This document shows, piece after piece, positions 16,117 through 24,647 of a stretch of DNA of 24,654 nt. The notes under the pieces are model-generated. The model worked only from the letters and a program-made list of their open reading frames with translations, was not told where the DNA came from and did no database searches. The stretch is from JBDRED01 sp043820025 [NCBI: Elusimicrobiota bacterium] (GTDB lineage Bacteria > RUG730 > JBDRED01): NCBI GenBank assembly GCA_043820025.1, contig JBDRED010000031.1, positions 1 through 24,654 of the forward strand, in the 5' to 3' direction. Each line of letters begins with the position of its first letter. The stretch's first letter is position 1. The position numbers and the translations under genes were made by a program.

Positions 16117-18078
16117 TTAAATAGCTACCATATTTTTTCTCAGCGCGCGCATCAAATAATACACTATCTGCGGATCAAAATGAGTGCCTGCGCACTTATC
16201 AATCTCACGCACAGCCTCATCAAAACTCCTGGCTTCTCTATAAGAACGCGAAGATGTAATCGCGTCAAACGTATCAGCCACCTGAATAATGCGCGCAAGT
16301 ATAGGAATTTTATCTTTAATAAGCCCGTCCGGATATCCTTTACCGTCCCATCGTTCATGGTGATGGCGCACTATCCCTTTGATATTTTCAAGAAAACTAA
16401 TAGGAGCAATAATATTCTCGCCCAATAAAGGATGCGCCTTAATATTTTCAAACTCTTCCTTTGTTAAGTCTGTAGTCTTTCTGAGTATACGCTCATTAAT
16501 AGCTATTTTTCCAATGTCATGAAGAAGGCCGCCAAATTCAAGAATTTCAATCTCATCGCGATTAAGGGCCATTTCTCTGCCTATAATTACAGCATACCGC
16601 ACAACCCTCTCGGAATGGCCCCGCGTATAAATATCCTTTGCTTCTATTGCTTTAGATAATGATTTTACAGTGCCTAAATAGTTGCGTTTTAAGTTGCTGT
16701 ATGATAACGCGTTAGATAGAGCTATTGCTGTTTCATTGCCTATAACGCGCAATAAATTAATATCGTCCTCGTCATACTTTTCGCCGCTTAATTTTTCTCC
16801 GATCATTAAAATACCGACCAATCTTTCATTAAACGACATAGGCACAAATATCTCAGGCGCCATAGGCTCTATCTGCTTAAAAAATGTTTTCTCCCCGGGC
16901 CGCTTTGAGCTGAATTCCTTAAATTTAATAATATCCTTATCCTGTTTTAATCTCTGAACCAATGTCTGTTTAGCCGTAAGCTTCACATTTCTATTCTCAT
17001 CCTCTATACCTTTAGACGCGTGTATTTTATATTCCTGAGATTCCTTTTCAAAAATAAACATAGCGACCTTTCCAACATTAAGCGTTCTGCTTATATTCTC
17101 GACTATCTCGCTTATAAGTTTTCTTAAGTCCAGAACTGTCATGATACTATGCGTAAAATCATGGAGAGTCTGTGTGTATTCATATTTAGTCTTAAAGAAT
17201 AATTTATTTATTACAGCTTCTATTTTATTTCTGATAGGCAGGAATGAAACAGCTACAACAATTGACGCAAAAAACCGAGCGTAAAATGAATTGTATCCCA
17301 CAAATAAACGCAGTATATTTTCAAAAACGAATATCGCGGTAAAATATATTCCCGTGATAAAGATAACCATAATTCCATATATGGTGCTTCTCTTTATGAA
17401 TTGTTTTTCCTGCATCATATTTCCATGATACATCGCGTAAATACTAAACCCGGCAAAAACCATTGAAGCCACGATATAAATGTACCCATACCAGGATATT
17501 CCGATAATAGGCAGTAATACTTTAAGCCCTAAAAATATAGGCCCAAAAGTATAAACTGTTTTAAACATATACCTTGCCTGCATACGCCTGTCATCTTTAT
17601 AAAATTTAGTGCATCTATACGTCTCATAGCCTAAAAACAAAAGGAGAAGAAACGCGTATTCAAGAAAAACAAAATACCAGGTAGTATAATTTAATATAAT
17701 ACCTTGGTTTGTTTCCATTATAAATTTTGGATCAGTTAATGTGATTACAGCAAGAAAGATACCGACAGCGTATGTGCTGAGCATCGCAATACTAGAGAGT
17801 TTTTTTTGCAGAGAAAATCCTATCGTCAAAATAACCGCAGAGGCTATAGAAGTTATCTCAAACATTAATTCCAAAGACGCCCAAAAACGGTTCTTTACAT
17901 AAACAAAAAGCAATGAGGAAATGAGCCACAGGCTGGCAATAATTATCCAAACCGCAAAGTAATTTTTCACATGGTTATTAATATCTATATGGAATAACTG
18001 CCGAAAGATTTGTAAAGCATTTATATCATAAAATGCTTTCTTTTTTTTATCATATTCATTATCAATTTTAGTTTTCAT
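16117..18078 (-). CDS. Second membrane GAF-HD-GYP phosphodiesterase (paralogue)
   Basis: A 653-residue product with the same order as its neighbour. A charged N-terminus (KTKIDNEYDKKKK) is followed by about eight membrane helices (41-285), a GAF domain (about 315-460) and an HD-GYP domain (about 470-650). His520-Asp521 (LLHDIGK), HPLLGE, RHHHERWDGKGYPDG (GYP 581-583) and QVADTFDAI are intact. The stretch before the HD domain (NLKRNYLGTVKSLSKAIEAK) closely matches the neighbour (NELKRNFLGTVAALSKAMEF). The ATG at 18078 has no good ribosome binding site, but a stop codon just upstream in frame leaves no earlier start. It lies 48 bases after the PilZ-fusion gene and probably shares its transcript and signal pathway. 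Confidence 0.9.
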   Translation of the reverse strand: MKTKIDNEYDKKKKAFYDINALQIFRQLFHIDINNHVKNYFAVWIIIASLWLISSLLFVYVKNRFWASLELMFEITSIASAVILTIGFSLQKKLSSIAMLSTYAVGIFLAVITLTDPKFIMETNQGIILNYTTWYFVFLEYAFLLLLFLGYETYRCTKFYKDDRRMQARYMFKTVYTFGPIFLGLKVLLPIIGISWYGYIYIVASMVFAGFSIYAMYHGNMMQEKQFIKRSTIYGIMVIFITGIYFTAIFVFENILRLFVGYNSFYARFFASIVVAVSFLPIRNKIEAVINKLFFKTKYEYTQTLHDFTHSIMTVLDLRKLISEIVENISRTLNVGKVAMFIFEKESQEYKIHASKGIEDENRNVKLTAKQTLVQRLKQDKDIIKFKEFSSKRPGEKTFFKQIEPMAPEIFVPMSFNERLVGILMIGEKLSGEKYDEDDINLLRVIGNETAIALSNALSYSNLKRNYLGTVKSLSKAIEAKDIYTRGHSERVVRYAVIIGREMALNRDEIEILEFGGLLHDIGKIAINERILRKTTDLTKEEFENIKAHPLLGENIIAPISFLENIKGIVRHHHERWDGKGYPDGLIKDKIPILARIIQVADTFDAITSSRSYREARSFDEAVREIDKCAGTHFDPQIVYYLMRALRKNMVAI

Positions 18079-18126
18079 AGTTTAATATCTACGTTTTATA
18101 TTTTCCTTCGCCTATTACTCCCTTCT

Positions 18127-19719
18127 CTACGCCTTTATCACCCCCAAATCACTACCTGTATTTTTTAGCGCGTCAATAAGATCCTGCAGATCTTCTTTGC
18201 TATGTGAAACAGATACATGGATTGCAGCCCTTGAATCCTTTCTAAGAACATACGGCGCTAATATCGGCTTTATTAATATACCCTTAGCCCGCAGGGACTG
18301 CGTCAATTTAATAACACTATTTTCATTAAAAAGCTTTATAGTTATAATTGGAGACTGCGATGACTGAATATTAAAACCAATTTTGACTAAATAATTTTTA
18401 ATGTAGTCCACATTCGACCACAATTTTTTTCTAGACCCCGTCTCATTTATAGAAACTTCCAAACACTTATCAAGTATTGATAAATAATATGGCGACAGCG
18501 GCCGCGCTTTCTGCATTATCTTATTCTTATACGCCACATATGAAGATACATTTGCATCTCCGGCAATAAACCCGCCCAAACAGCCAAATCCTCTTTCAAA
18601 ATTCCCGACAACCAAATCTATATCATTGCTGATATTCAGCTCCTCAATAAGCCCCGCTCCTTTTTTACCTAGTATCCCTATAGCGTAAGTCTCGTCTACC
18701 ATTACTGCTGATTTATAGTCATTTGCGAGATTGCATATATCCTTGAGCGCAGCATTATCGCCTTCCAAACTGAACACGCTGTCTGTAATAATCAATTTGG
18801 GCATTTCGGCCGGCAAATCCTTAAACGTCTTTTTTAAATCCATTACATCATTGTGTTTAAATAAACGTATGTGGCCCTTACTTAACGCGGATGCAGCGTC
18901 AATACGCATCATACTAAGCTCGTCAATAAACACATTATCGTGAGCAGAAACGATATATGACAATGCCGGGATAAAATCTCTAAACAATAACACCTTTTCT
19001 TTATTAAAAAATTCAGTCAATTTAGAGGTCAGATTTGTTTCTTCTTCCACAACTCCATCTATGGAATCAATCCCATTTGCCTCGACTCCAAATTTTTCAA
19101 TCGCTGAAACAGCCGCCTCTTTAACCAAAGCATGGCTTGACATATTTAAATATGAAGGAGAGGCGAAATCAAGAAACTCATTACTTCCCTGTCTAACCCT
19201 GCCTAAGGTGCTGACATGCAGATTTACGTCAAATGAATGAAAATCACGAAGCATATCCTCCATGTATTTATACCGGACACACTTTAAAAATATTGGTTTC
19301 GTTAAACGTCTGTCATGAATGCGCCTGTCTTTATCCACAACATTTGCTTTTCGCCTGCGTTGACTCATTCTTCTATCAGACTCAGCCGGAAATAATGAAA
19401 TAAAATTTAAAAGTTCCTTCTTTTGCTTACTGTTAAGATATAGGAATTTAAGAATAATTTGCGCTGACTGGCCTGCGTCCTTTATAAAATCAACTGTAGC
19501 TGACAATCTTAATTCCTTATCTCTGCTCGATGGATATGCAATCACCATATCCAGATCATCGCCCTTAACAAGCGCATTATCACAAATTACCTTTGCGCTA
19601 ATAATACTTAGATCTATTAACTCCGCTTTGATTTCTTTTTTATTTTCTGTATTGTGTAAAATAAGTCTGACAGGCTGTTTAATAATGTTGCGCGGTTCTT
19701 TTCTTCTTTCAATACCCAT
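18127..19719 (-). CDS. PilZ domain fused to catalytically degenerate alpha-oxoamine-synthase domain
   Basis: A 530-residue fusion. Residues 1-110 form a PilZ domain: the cyclic-di-GMP motif RRKEPR (5-10) is intact; the second motif is DLSIIS (36-41), with Ser where DxSxxG has Gly. Residues 111-150 form an Arg-rich linker with DRRMSQRRR and DRRIHDRR. From about 165 to 520 the sequence follows the AONS/KBL/SPT fold: LDFASPSYLNMSSH, DSVFSLEGDNAAL, AVMVDETYAIGILG, GCLGGFIAGD. The PLP lysine of the usual SKAFG is replaced (NFERGFG, Arg376), DEAH is DETY (342-345), and the GSR and HAS motifs are absent. It is probably a pseudoenzyme effector under cyclic-di-GMP control (inference). The ATG at 19719 has AGGAAGGT upstream. 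First gene before two HD-GYP genes, with a strong promoter. Confidence 0.88.
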   Translation of the reverse strand: MGIERRKEPRNIIKQPVRLILHNTENKKEIKAELIDLSIISAKVICDNALVKGDDLDMVIAYPSSRDKELRLSATVDFIKDAGQSAQIILKFLYLNSKQKKELLNFISLFPAESDRRMSQRRRKANVVDKDRRIHDRRLTKPIFLKCVRYKYMEDMLRDFHSFDVNLHVSTLGRVRQGSNEFLDFASPSYLNMSSHALVKEAAVSAIEKFGVEANGIDSIDGVVEEETNLTSKLTEFFNKEKVLLFRDFIPALSYIVSAHDNVFIDELSMMRIDAASALSKGHIRLFKHNDVMDLKKTFKDLPAEMPKLIITDSVFSLEGDNAALKDICNLANDYKSAVMVDETYAIGILGKKGAGLIEELNISNDIDLVVGNFERGFGCLGGFIAGDANVSSYVAYKNKIMQKARPLSPYYLSILDKCLEVSINETGSRKKLWSNVDYIKNYLVKIGFNIQSSQSPIITIKLFNENSVIKLTQSLRAKGILIKPILAPYVLRKDSRAAIHVSVSHSKEDLQDLIDALKNTGSDLGVIKA

Positions 19720-19784
19720 ATCAGTACCTTCCTATTAGGGATGACTTTTAGGCATAAGTATCATTATTATATTTATACATTATG

Positions 19785-19814
19785 ATTATATACTATTTGG
19801 CGTAAAGAAGTCAA
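19785..19814 (-). promoter_or_regulatory. Strong promoter of the PilZ/HD-GYP cluster
   Basis: Minus strand: TTGACT (19814-19809), 18-base spacer, perfect TATAAT (19790-19785), giving a leader of about 60 bases before the ATG at 19719. I see no riboswitch-like fold in the leader. Confidence 0.75.
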
Positions 19815-19946
19815 TAAACTCAAAAGCAATGTCAACGCAAAAGCAAACGATGGGAATGCAATAAAAATATTTTCATAATGCAGGAAACTTGAGAGGCTTA
19901 GGTTAGAGATTATAAATCACATTTTATGGAGTGTTTAGAAAAGATT

Positions 19947-21650
19947 CTATATACCTTCGTCTTCCTGATCATAAGATGAATAATAATACGGAGTATAAGC
20001 CTCAAATTCAGCCGCGCATGTATCAACAAGTTTAAATACGGGCTTAACTCCCAGTTTTTCTCTCCTTTCTCTAACATCATCCTCTGAAATATTTAACAGC
20101 CACGCAATCTGAAGATCTGAAAATCCGGTTCTTTTAGCCTCGTAAACCAATTCTTTATTATTTAAAAATGATCCTGCTTGAGCTTTAATTTTATTTTCCA
20201 AATCAACGATCTCTTTCATTTGAGAAACAAACCATGGGTCAATCTTTGTTAACTCAGAAACATAAGCCTCATCCCATCCTAATTTAAACGCTGTGCGCAC
20301 ATAAAATATTCTTACTGATGAGGCAGTTAAAAGCGCTTCTTTCACCGAGTCCTCAAACTCCTTTCGTTTCTCGCTATCAGAACTTGCAAGCACCTCATCT
20401 AAACGCTTATCAAACTTATCTATTCCAAAACCGGCCCGTCCAATCTCTAATGACCTAAGGCCTTTTTGAAATGATTCCTTAAAATTCCGGCCCAGAGACA
20501 TTGTCTCGCCGACAGATTTCATTGAAATACTTAAAATATCTGTAGAGCCTTTAAATTTTTCGAATGTAAATCGCGGGATCTTGACTACACAATAATCTAT
20601 TGTCGGCTCAAATGAAGCAGGGGTCTCTCTCGTAATATCATTAGGCACTTCATCCATCGAGTATCCTACCGCAAGCTTTGCCGCAATTTTAGCTATTGGG
20701 AAACCTGTTGCCTTTGAAGCCAGAGCGCTGCTGCGTGAAACACGAGGATTCATTTCAATAACTACCATCCTGCCTGTTTTAGGGTGCACTGCAAACTGAA
20801 TATTTGATCCGCCGGTTTCTACTCCTATTTCTCTTATAACCGCGATTGCCGCATTTCTCATTTTCTGATATTCATTATCGCTCAAAGTCTGAGCAGGAGC
20901 CACTGTGATACTATCCCCTGTATGAATGCCCATAGGATCAATATTCTCAATTGAACAAATTATAACTACATTATCCTTTTTATCACGCATTACCTCAAGC
21001 TCATATTCTTTCCATCCGACTATTGATTCTTCGAGCAATATCTCGTCGATAGGACTACATTCAATACCATACTTTGCCATTTCCTTAAACTCTTCCTGAT
21101 TATAAGCGATTCCGCCGCCTGTTCCGCCTAAGGTAAAGCTTGGCCTAATAATTACCGGGAAACCTATTTCGCGGGCTATAGACTCGGCTTCTTGCGCATT
21201 ATAAGCGAACCCGCTGCGAGGCAGGTCTAGGCCTATTTTTTGCATAGCATTTTTAAACTGCTTTCTGTCCTCGGCTTTTTTAATAACATCATAACTCGCG
21301 CCAATCATTTCAACATTATATTTATCGAGCACACCGTTTTCACACAACTCAACAGCAACATTGAGGCCTGTCTGTCCGCCCAATGTCGGTAAAATCGCGT
21401 CAGGCTTTTCCTTCTCAATAATTTTTTCAAGAATAGGCCAGACAATAGGTTCAACATATGTGCGGTATGCAATCTCAGGGTCTGTCATAATCGTAGCAGG
21501 ATTTGAATTTACCAGCACAACCTGATAGCCTTCGCTCGTTAACACTCTGCACGCCTGAGTGCCTGAATAATCGAATTCACAAGCCTGTCCAATAATAATA
21601 GGGCCTGACCCTATAACTAATATTTTTTTTATATCCGCGCGTTTTGGCAT
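19947..21650 (-). CDS. carB: Carbamoyl-phosphate synthase large subunit, N-terminal half
   Basis: A 567-residue product covering only the first half of CarB (full length about 1070). It contains the preATP-grasp start [20 protein letters not shown], the first ATP-grasp domain ([40 protein letters not shown]) that phosphorylates bicarbonate, and the oligomerisation domain ending [20 protein letters not shown]. The stop falls exactly at the joint where the second ATP-grasp half normally begins. The 220 bases downstream show no trace of that half, so this is a split gene, as in Aquifex and some archaea, rather than a fresh frameshift. The start is ATG 21650 (GGAG 6 bases upstream); a TTG at 21662 would hide the ribosome binding site. 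Third gene after carA and purF. The missing half must be elsewhere for function. Confidence 0.93.
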   Translation of the reverse strand: MPKRADIKKILVIGSGPIIIGQACEFDYSGTQACRVLTSEGYQVVLVNSNPATIMTDPEIAYRTYVEPIVWPILEKIIEKEKPDAILPTLGGQTGLNVAVELCENGVLDKYNVEMIGASYDVIKKAEDRKQFKNAMQKIGLDLPRSGFAYNAQEAESIAREIGFPVIIRPSFTLGGTGGGIAYNQEEFKEMAKYGIECSPIDEILLEESIVGWKEYELEVMRDKKDNVVIICSIENIDPMGIHTGDSITVAPAQTLSDNEYQKMRNAAIAVIREIGVETGGSNIQFAVHPKTGRMVVIEMNPRVSRSSALASKATGFPIAKIAAKLAVGYSMDEVPNDITRETPASFEPTIDYCVVKIPRFTFEKFKGSTDILSISMKSVGETMSLGRNFKESFQKGLRSLEIGRAGFGIDKFDKRLDEVLASSDSEKRKEFEDSVKEALLTASSVRIFYVRTAFKLGWDEAYVSELTKIDPWFVSQMKEIVDLENKIKAQAGSFLNNKELVYEAKRTGFSDLQIAWLLNISEDDVRERREKLGVKPVFKLVDTCAAEFEAYTPYYYSSYDQEDEGI

Positions 21651-21692
21651 TTTAATCTCCAAGAAATAAGAAAGGTTTTACTCTATCATCCT

Positions 21693-23123
21693 TTATTGAT
21701 TTTCATTCTTAAAACTAAAATCAATCTGCCTTGTAGGTTCCAAATTAAATTTATCATGGTCATCCGCAATTTCAAATGGATACTTTCCATTAAAGCACGC
21801 AAGACAAAATTTATTTCCCTTACCTATAGCATCCAGCATTCCCTCCGGCGATAGATATCCCAAAGAATCAGCGCCAAGATGTTTTGCGATTTCAGCGACA
21901 TTATAATTCGCGGCAATCAGCTTTGATTTATTAGGCGTATCTATTCCAAAGAAACATGAATTCGTTATAGGCGGAGAACTAACTCTAATATGAACCTCTT
22001 TAGCTCCCACCTTACGTAATGTCTCTACTCGGAGCTTGCTGGTCGTCGCTCGTACAATAGAATCATCAACAACCACAACCCTCTTGCCTTTAACTATATC
22101 CTTTACCGGATTGAGCTTAATCTTCACGCTAAAGCTTCTATCAGCCTGGTCAGGTTTTATAAATGTTCTGCCTATATAATGATTTCGAACAAATCCCATC
22201 TCGAAAGGTATACCGCTCTCCTGCGCGAAGCCATACGCAGCGTAGTTTCCTGAATCAGGAACAGGAATAACTATATCCGCGTCAACAGGATGCTCTTGCG
22301 CAAGCTTTCTTCCTAAAGCTTTTCTTATTTGTTGAACAGACTCTCCAAACACAAGGCTGTCAGGCCTCGAGAAATAGATGTATTCAAAAACGCATTGATA
22401 TAACTTTTCATCCTTTTTAATAGAATAACTCTTTATTCCTTCATCCTTAATTACCAAAATCTCGCCAGGCTCAATATCACGCACATACTCAGCGTTTATA
22501 AGATCAAACGCGCATGTCTCAGACGCTACAACATAACTGCCGCCGAGCTTGCCTAAGCAAAGCGGCCTAAACCCCCAAGGATCCCTTACGGCTATCAATG
22601 AGTCCGGAGTTAAGAAGAGCAGCGAATATGCTCCTTTTAACTGTGTTAATGAGCTTTTTAACGACTCGACAATATCCTTTTTCCCGGACCGCGCTATAAG
22701 ATGTACAATAACCTCGCTATCTAATGTGGACTGAAATATTGATCCTTCATTCTCTAAAATTTGCCTTAAATCTTTAGCGTTAACAATATTGCCATTATGC
22801 GCGACTGCAATGGCTCCGTCTATATAATGAACACAAAATGGCTGGGTATTTCTTTGAACAGAAGATCCTGTTGTTGAGTACCTGACATGGCCTATTGCAA
22901 TATTTCCTGAAATCTCGCTAAGAATTCTTTCGTTGAATACCCTGGATACAAGCCCCATTCTACGATAAGTTTTAATCCTTGTTCTATCAGAAACAGCTAT
23001 ACCTGCGCTCTCTTGTCCTCTGTGTTGAAGAGCAAACAGTCCCAGATATGTTAAATTACTAGCTCCCGGATGGTTAAAAACGCCAAATATTCCACACTCT
23101 TCTTTTAATTTATCACCTTGCAT
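21693..23123 (-). CDS. purF: Amidophosphoribosyltransferase
   Basis: First committed enzyme of purine synthesis; moves ammonia from glutamine to PRPP. The 476-residue product starts with a nine-residue propeptide (MQGDKLKEE), then the nucleophile Cys10 (CGIFGVF). The glutaminase domain spans about 10-240 and the PRPP domain holds VVVVDDSIVRATTS (349-362). Four cysteines, Cys244 (QCVFEYIYFSRPDS), Cys390 (NSCFFGID), Cys440 and Cys443 (FCLACFNG), are placed as in the Fe-S, oxygen-sensitive B. subtilis type. The ATG at 23123 lies inside the last bases of carA (19-base overlap), so translation is probably coupled. A purine gene between the two carbamoyl-phosphate genes is unusual. Confidence 0.96.
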   Translation of the reverse strand: MQGDKLKEECGIFGVFNHPGASNLTYLGLFALQHRGQESAGIAVSDRTRIKTYRRMGLVSRVFNERILSEISGNIAIGHVRYSTTGSSVQRNTQPFCVHYIDGAIAVAHNGNIVNAKDLRQILENEGSIFQSTLDSEVIVHLIARSGKKDIVESLKSSLTQLKGAYSLLFLTPDSLIAVRDPWGFRPLCLGKLGGSYVVASETCAFDLINAEYVRDIEPGEILVIKDEGIKSYSIKKDEKLYQCVFEYIYFSRPDSLVFGESVQQIRKALGRKLAQEHPVDADIVIPVPDSGNYAAYGFAQESGIPFEMGFVRNHYIGRTFIKPDQADRSFSVKIKLNPVKDIVKGKRVVVVDDSIVRATTSKLRVETLRKVGAKEVHIRVSSPPITNSCFFGIDTPNKSKLIAANYNVAEIAKHLGADSLGYLSPEGMLDAIGKGNKFCLACFNGKYPFEIADDHDKFNLEPTRQIDFSFKNENQ

Positions 23124-24217
23124 TTTTCTATTATCTCCTTAAATTCTAAGAATAGTGATCCGGCGTCATGAGGCCCCGGAGCTGCTTCCGGATGATACTG
23201 CACTGAAAATATCGGAAGGTTTTTATGCCTCAACCCTTCTACAGTATTATCGTATAGGTTCATATAAGTTATCTCTACAGGCTGGCCTTTCAAAGAATCC
23301 ATATCTACGCAAAATCCATGATTTTGCGACGTGATTGCAACTTTTTGATTATCTAAATTCTTTACAGGATGATTTCCGCCTCTATGCCCGAACTTTAACT
23401 TGTAGGTTTTTCCGCCCATAGCAAGGCCTAATAATTGATGTCCTAAACAAATTCCAAATATAGGTTTTTTGTCTAACAGTTTTTTTATCTCGTCAATTAT
23501 AGAGGTAAGCGCTGCCGGATCGCCGGGCCCGTTCGTCAACATAATCCCGTTTGGATTATATCTCAATATCTCTTCAGCTTTAGTATACGCGGGCACTACC
23601 TTTACCGTGTATCCTAAATTATCAAGCATTCTAAGAATATTATATTTTACTCCAAAATCCATAACAACAATTAAGCCGCGGCTATCTTTTTTTTCATTCC
23701 AGATATATGATTTACCGCATGTAACCTCACGAACCAAATCCCTGCCTATTAAACCCGGGCTGTTTTTTGCGCGTTCCACTAATTTTTTTTCATCAAATTC
23801 CGTTGTAGACACAATGCACTTCATTGCTCCCTGAATTCGTGTAAGGCGGGTTAATGCGCGGGTATCAACGCCCTTTATTCCCACTATTTTATTTTTTTTT
23901 AGATAGTCAGCCAGGCTCATTTCCGCGCGCCAGTTACTGTAATTATCAATATATTCTCGCACAACCATTGCTTCGGCATGAACAGCGTTTGACTCTACAT
24001 CCTCTCCTGTAACGCCATAGTTTCCAATAAGCGGGTATGTGAACATAACTATCTGGCCTTTATACGAAGGGTCTGTTAAAATTTCTTGATAGCCTGTCAT
24101 ACTTGTATTAAAAACAAGCTCTCCAACAGCCTCGCCTTCATAACCAAACGAACTTCCATAAAAAACAGTCCCGTCTTCAAGGGCCAATATCGCTTTTTTA
24201 TCATTTTTTTCGCCCAT
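23105..24217 (-). CDS. carA: Carbamoyl-phosphate synthase small subunit
   Basis: Glutaminase subunit that feeds ammonia to CarB for pyrimidine and arginine synthesis. The 370-residue product is of normal length. Its N-terminal domain has FNTSMTGYQEILTDPSYKGQ, and its class I amidotransferase domain has the triad Cys257 (GICLGHQLLGLA), His342 and Glu344 (SVQYHPEAAPGP). GAGGGG lies 5 bases before ATG 24217. It is the first gene of the carA-purF-carB(N) operon. The leader upstream contains two overlapping inverted repeats (24235-24274) that could regulate it. Confidence 0.96.
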   Translation of the reverse strand: MGEKNDKKAILALEDGTVFYGSSFGYEGEAVGELVFNTSMTGYQEILTDPSYKGQIVMFTYPLIGNYGVTGEDVESNAVHAEAMVVREYIDNYSNWRAEMSLADYLKKNKIVGIKGVDTRALTRLTRIQGAMKCIVSTTEFDEKKLVERAKNSPGLIGRDLVREVTCGKSYIWNEKKDSRGLIVVMDFGVKYNILRMLDNLGYTVKVVPAYTKAEEILRYNPNGIMLTNGPGDPAALTSIIDEIKKLLDKKPIFGICLGHQLLGLAMGGKTYKLKFGHRGGNHPVKNLDNQKVAITSQNHGFCVDMDSLKGQPVEITYMNLYDNTVEGLRHKNLPIFSVQYHPEAAPGPHDAGSLFLEFKEIIEKCKVIN

Positions 24218-24234
24218 AACAACCCCTCATTTTT

Positions 24235-24274
24235 CCAAAAATAACAATGTTTTTTGGCAAATTATTGTTATTTT
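24235..24274 (-). promoter_or_regulatory. Two competing hairpins in the carA leader
   Basis: AAAATAACAAT (24238-24248) pairs perfectly with ATTGTTATTTT (24264-24274). CCAAAAA (24235-24241) pairs with TTTTTGG (24251-24257). The two stems share bases 24238-24241 and cannot coexist. They lie 18-57 bases before the carA ATG, next to its ribosome binding site, so an attenuator or translational switch is possible. They may also be chance AT-rich repeats. Confidence 0.4.
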
Positions 24275-24405
24275 ACAAAAGTTTCTCTACTCTGGCTAGG
24301 AAATAATTTTATAAAAAAGAGAACGCAGGATTCAAATCCGGATGTATAAAAACAAGACTTCTAACCTATTCATCATCTCTCCTAAAATATTCCTGCTCAG
24401 CGTAA

Positions 24406-24439
24406 ACGCAATTTGTTCAGCCTGTAATATAAATTGCGT
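24406..24439. promoter_or_regulatory. 9-bp inverted repeat far upstream of carA
   Basis: ACGCAATTT (24406-24414) and AAATTGCGT (24431-24439) are perfect inverted repeats around a 16-base spacer, about 190-220 bases before carA. It could be an operator. I could not find a convincing -35/-10 pair around it. Between it and carA (24275-24405) I see only a 13-codon frame discussed in the findings. Confidence 0.4.
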
Positions 24440-24547
24440 AAATTAGTAATTATTCTTAATCGCGCAGCTTCGAAGTATTAGATCTTATCAATGCTGACAC
24501 ACATTTTATTACTATGAATGCGTTTTATTGAGCGATTTTGTAATTTA

Positions 24548-24647
24548 GGAAAATATGCGCAAAAAGAGCGTTTATAAACTCACATGTCTGAGGCCGACAA
24601 AAGGAGGCCGAGTTTGAGTTTTAGCTTTTTTTGCGCTGATATTTTCC
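24548..24647. repeat. Long imperfect hairpin (~100 nt) with inner direct repeat
   Basis: GGAAAATAT (24548-24556) pairs with ATATTTTCC (24639-24647) and GCGCAAAAA (24557-24565) with TTTTTGCGC (24628-24636), separated by a 2-base bulge. AAACTCA (24576-24582) pairs with TGAGTTT (24615-24621). The loop holds GAGGCCGA twice (24590-24597, 24604-24611). It could be a structured RNA, a terminator-like element of a gene beyond the window, or a small mobile repeat. No tRNA or known riboswitch pattern is recognised. Confidence 0.55.

Noticed and set aside
24320-24345. GGATTCAAATCC, resembling a tRNA T-arm
   Set aside because: No acceptor stem, anticodon arm or CCA can be fitted around it, and the 53-61 type pair is wrong.
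24555-24617. Plus-strand 20-codon frame starting MRKKSVYKLT
   Set aside because: It lies wholly in the long hairpin, is very short and has only a weak ribosome binding site; no family resemblance.
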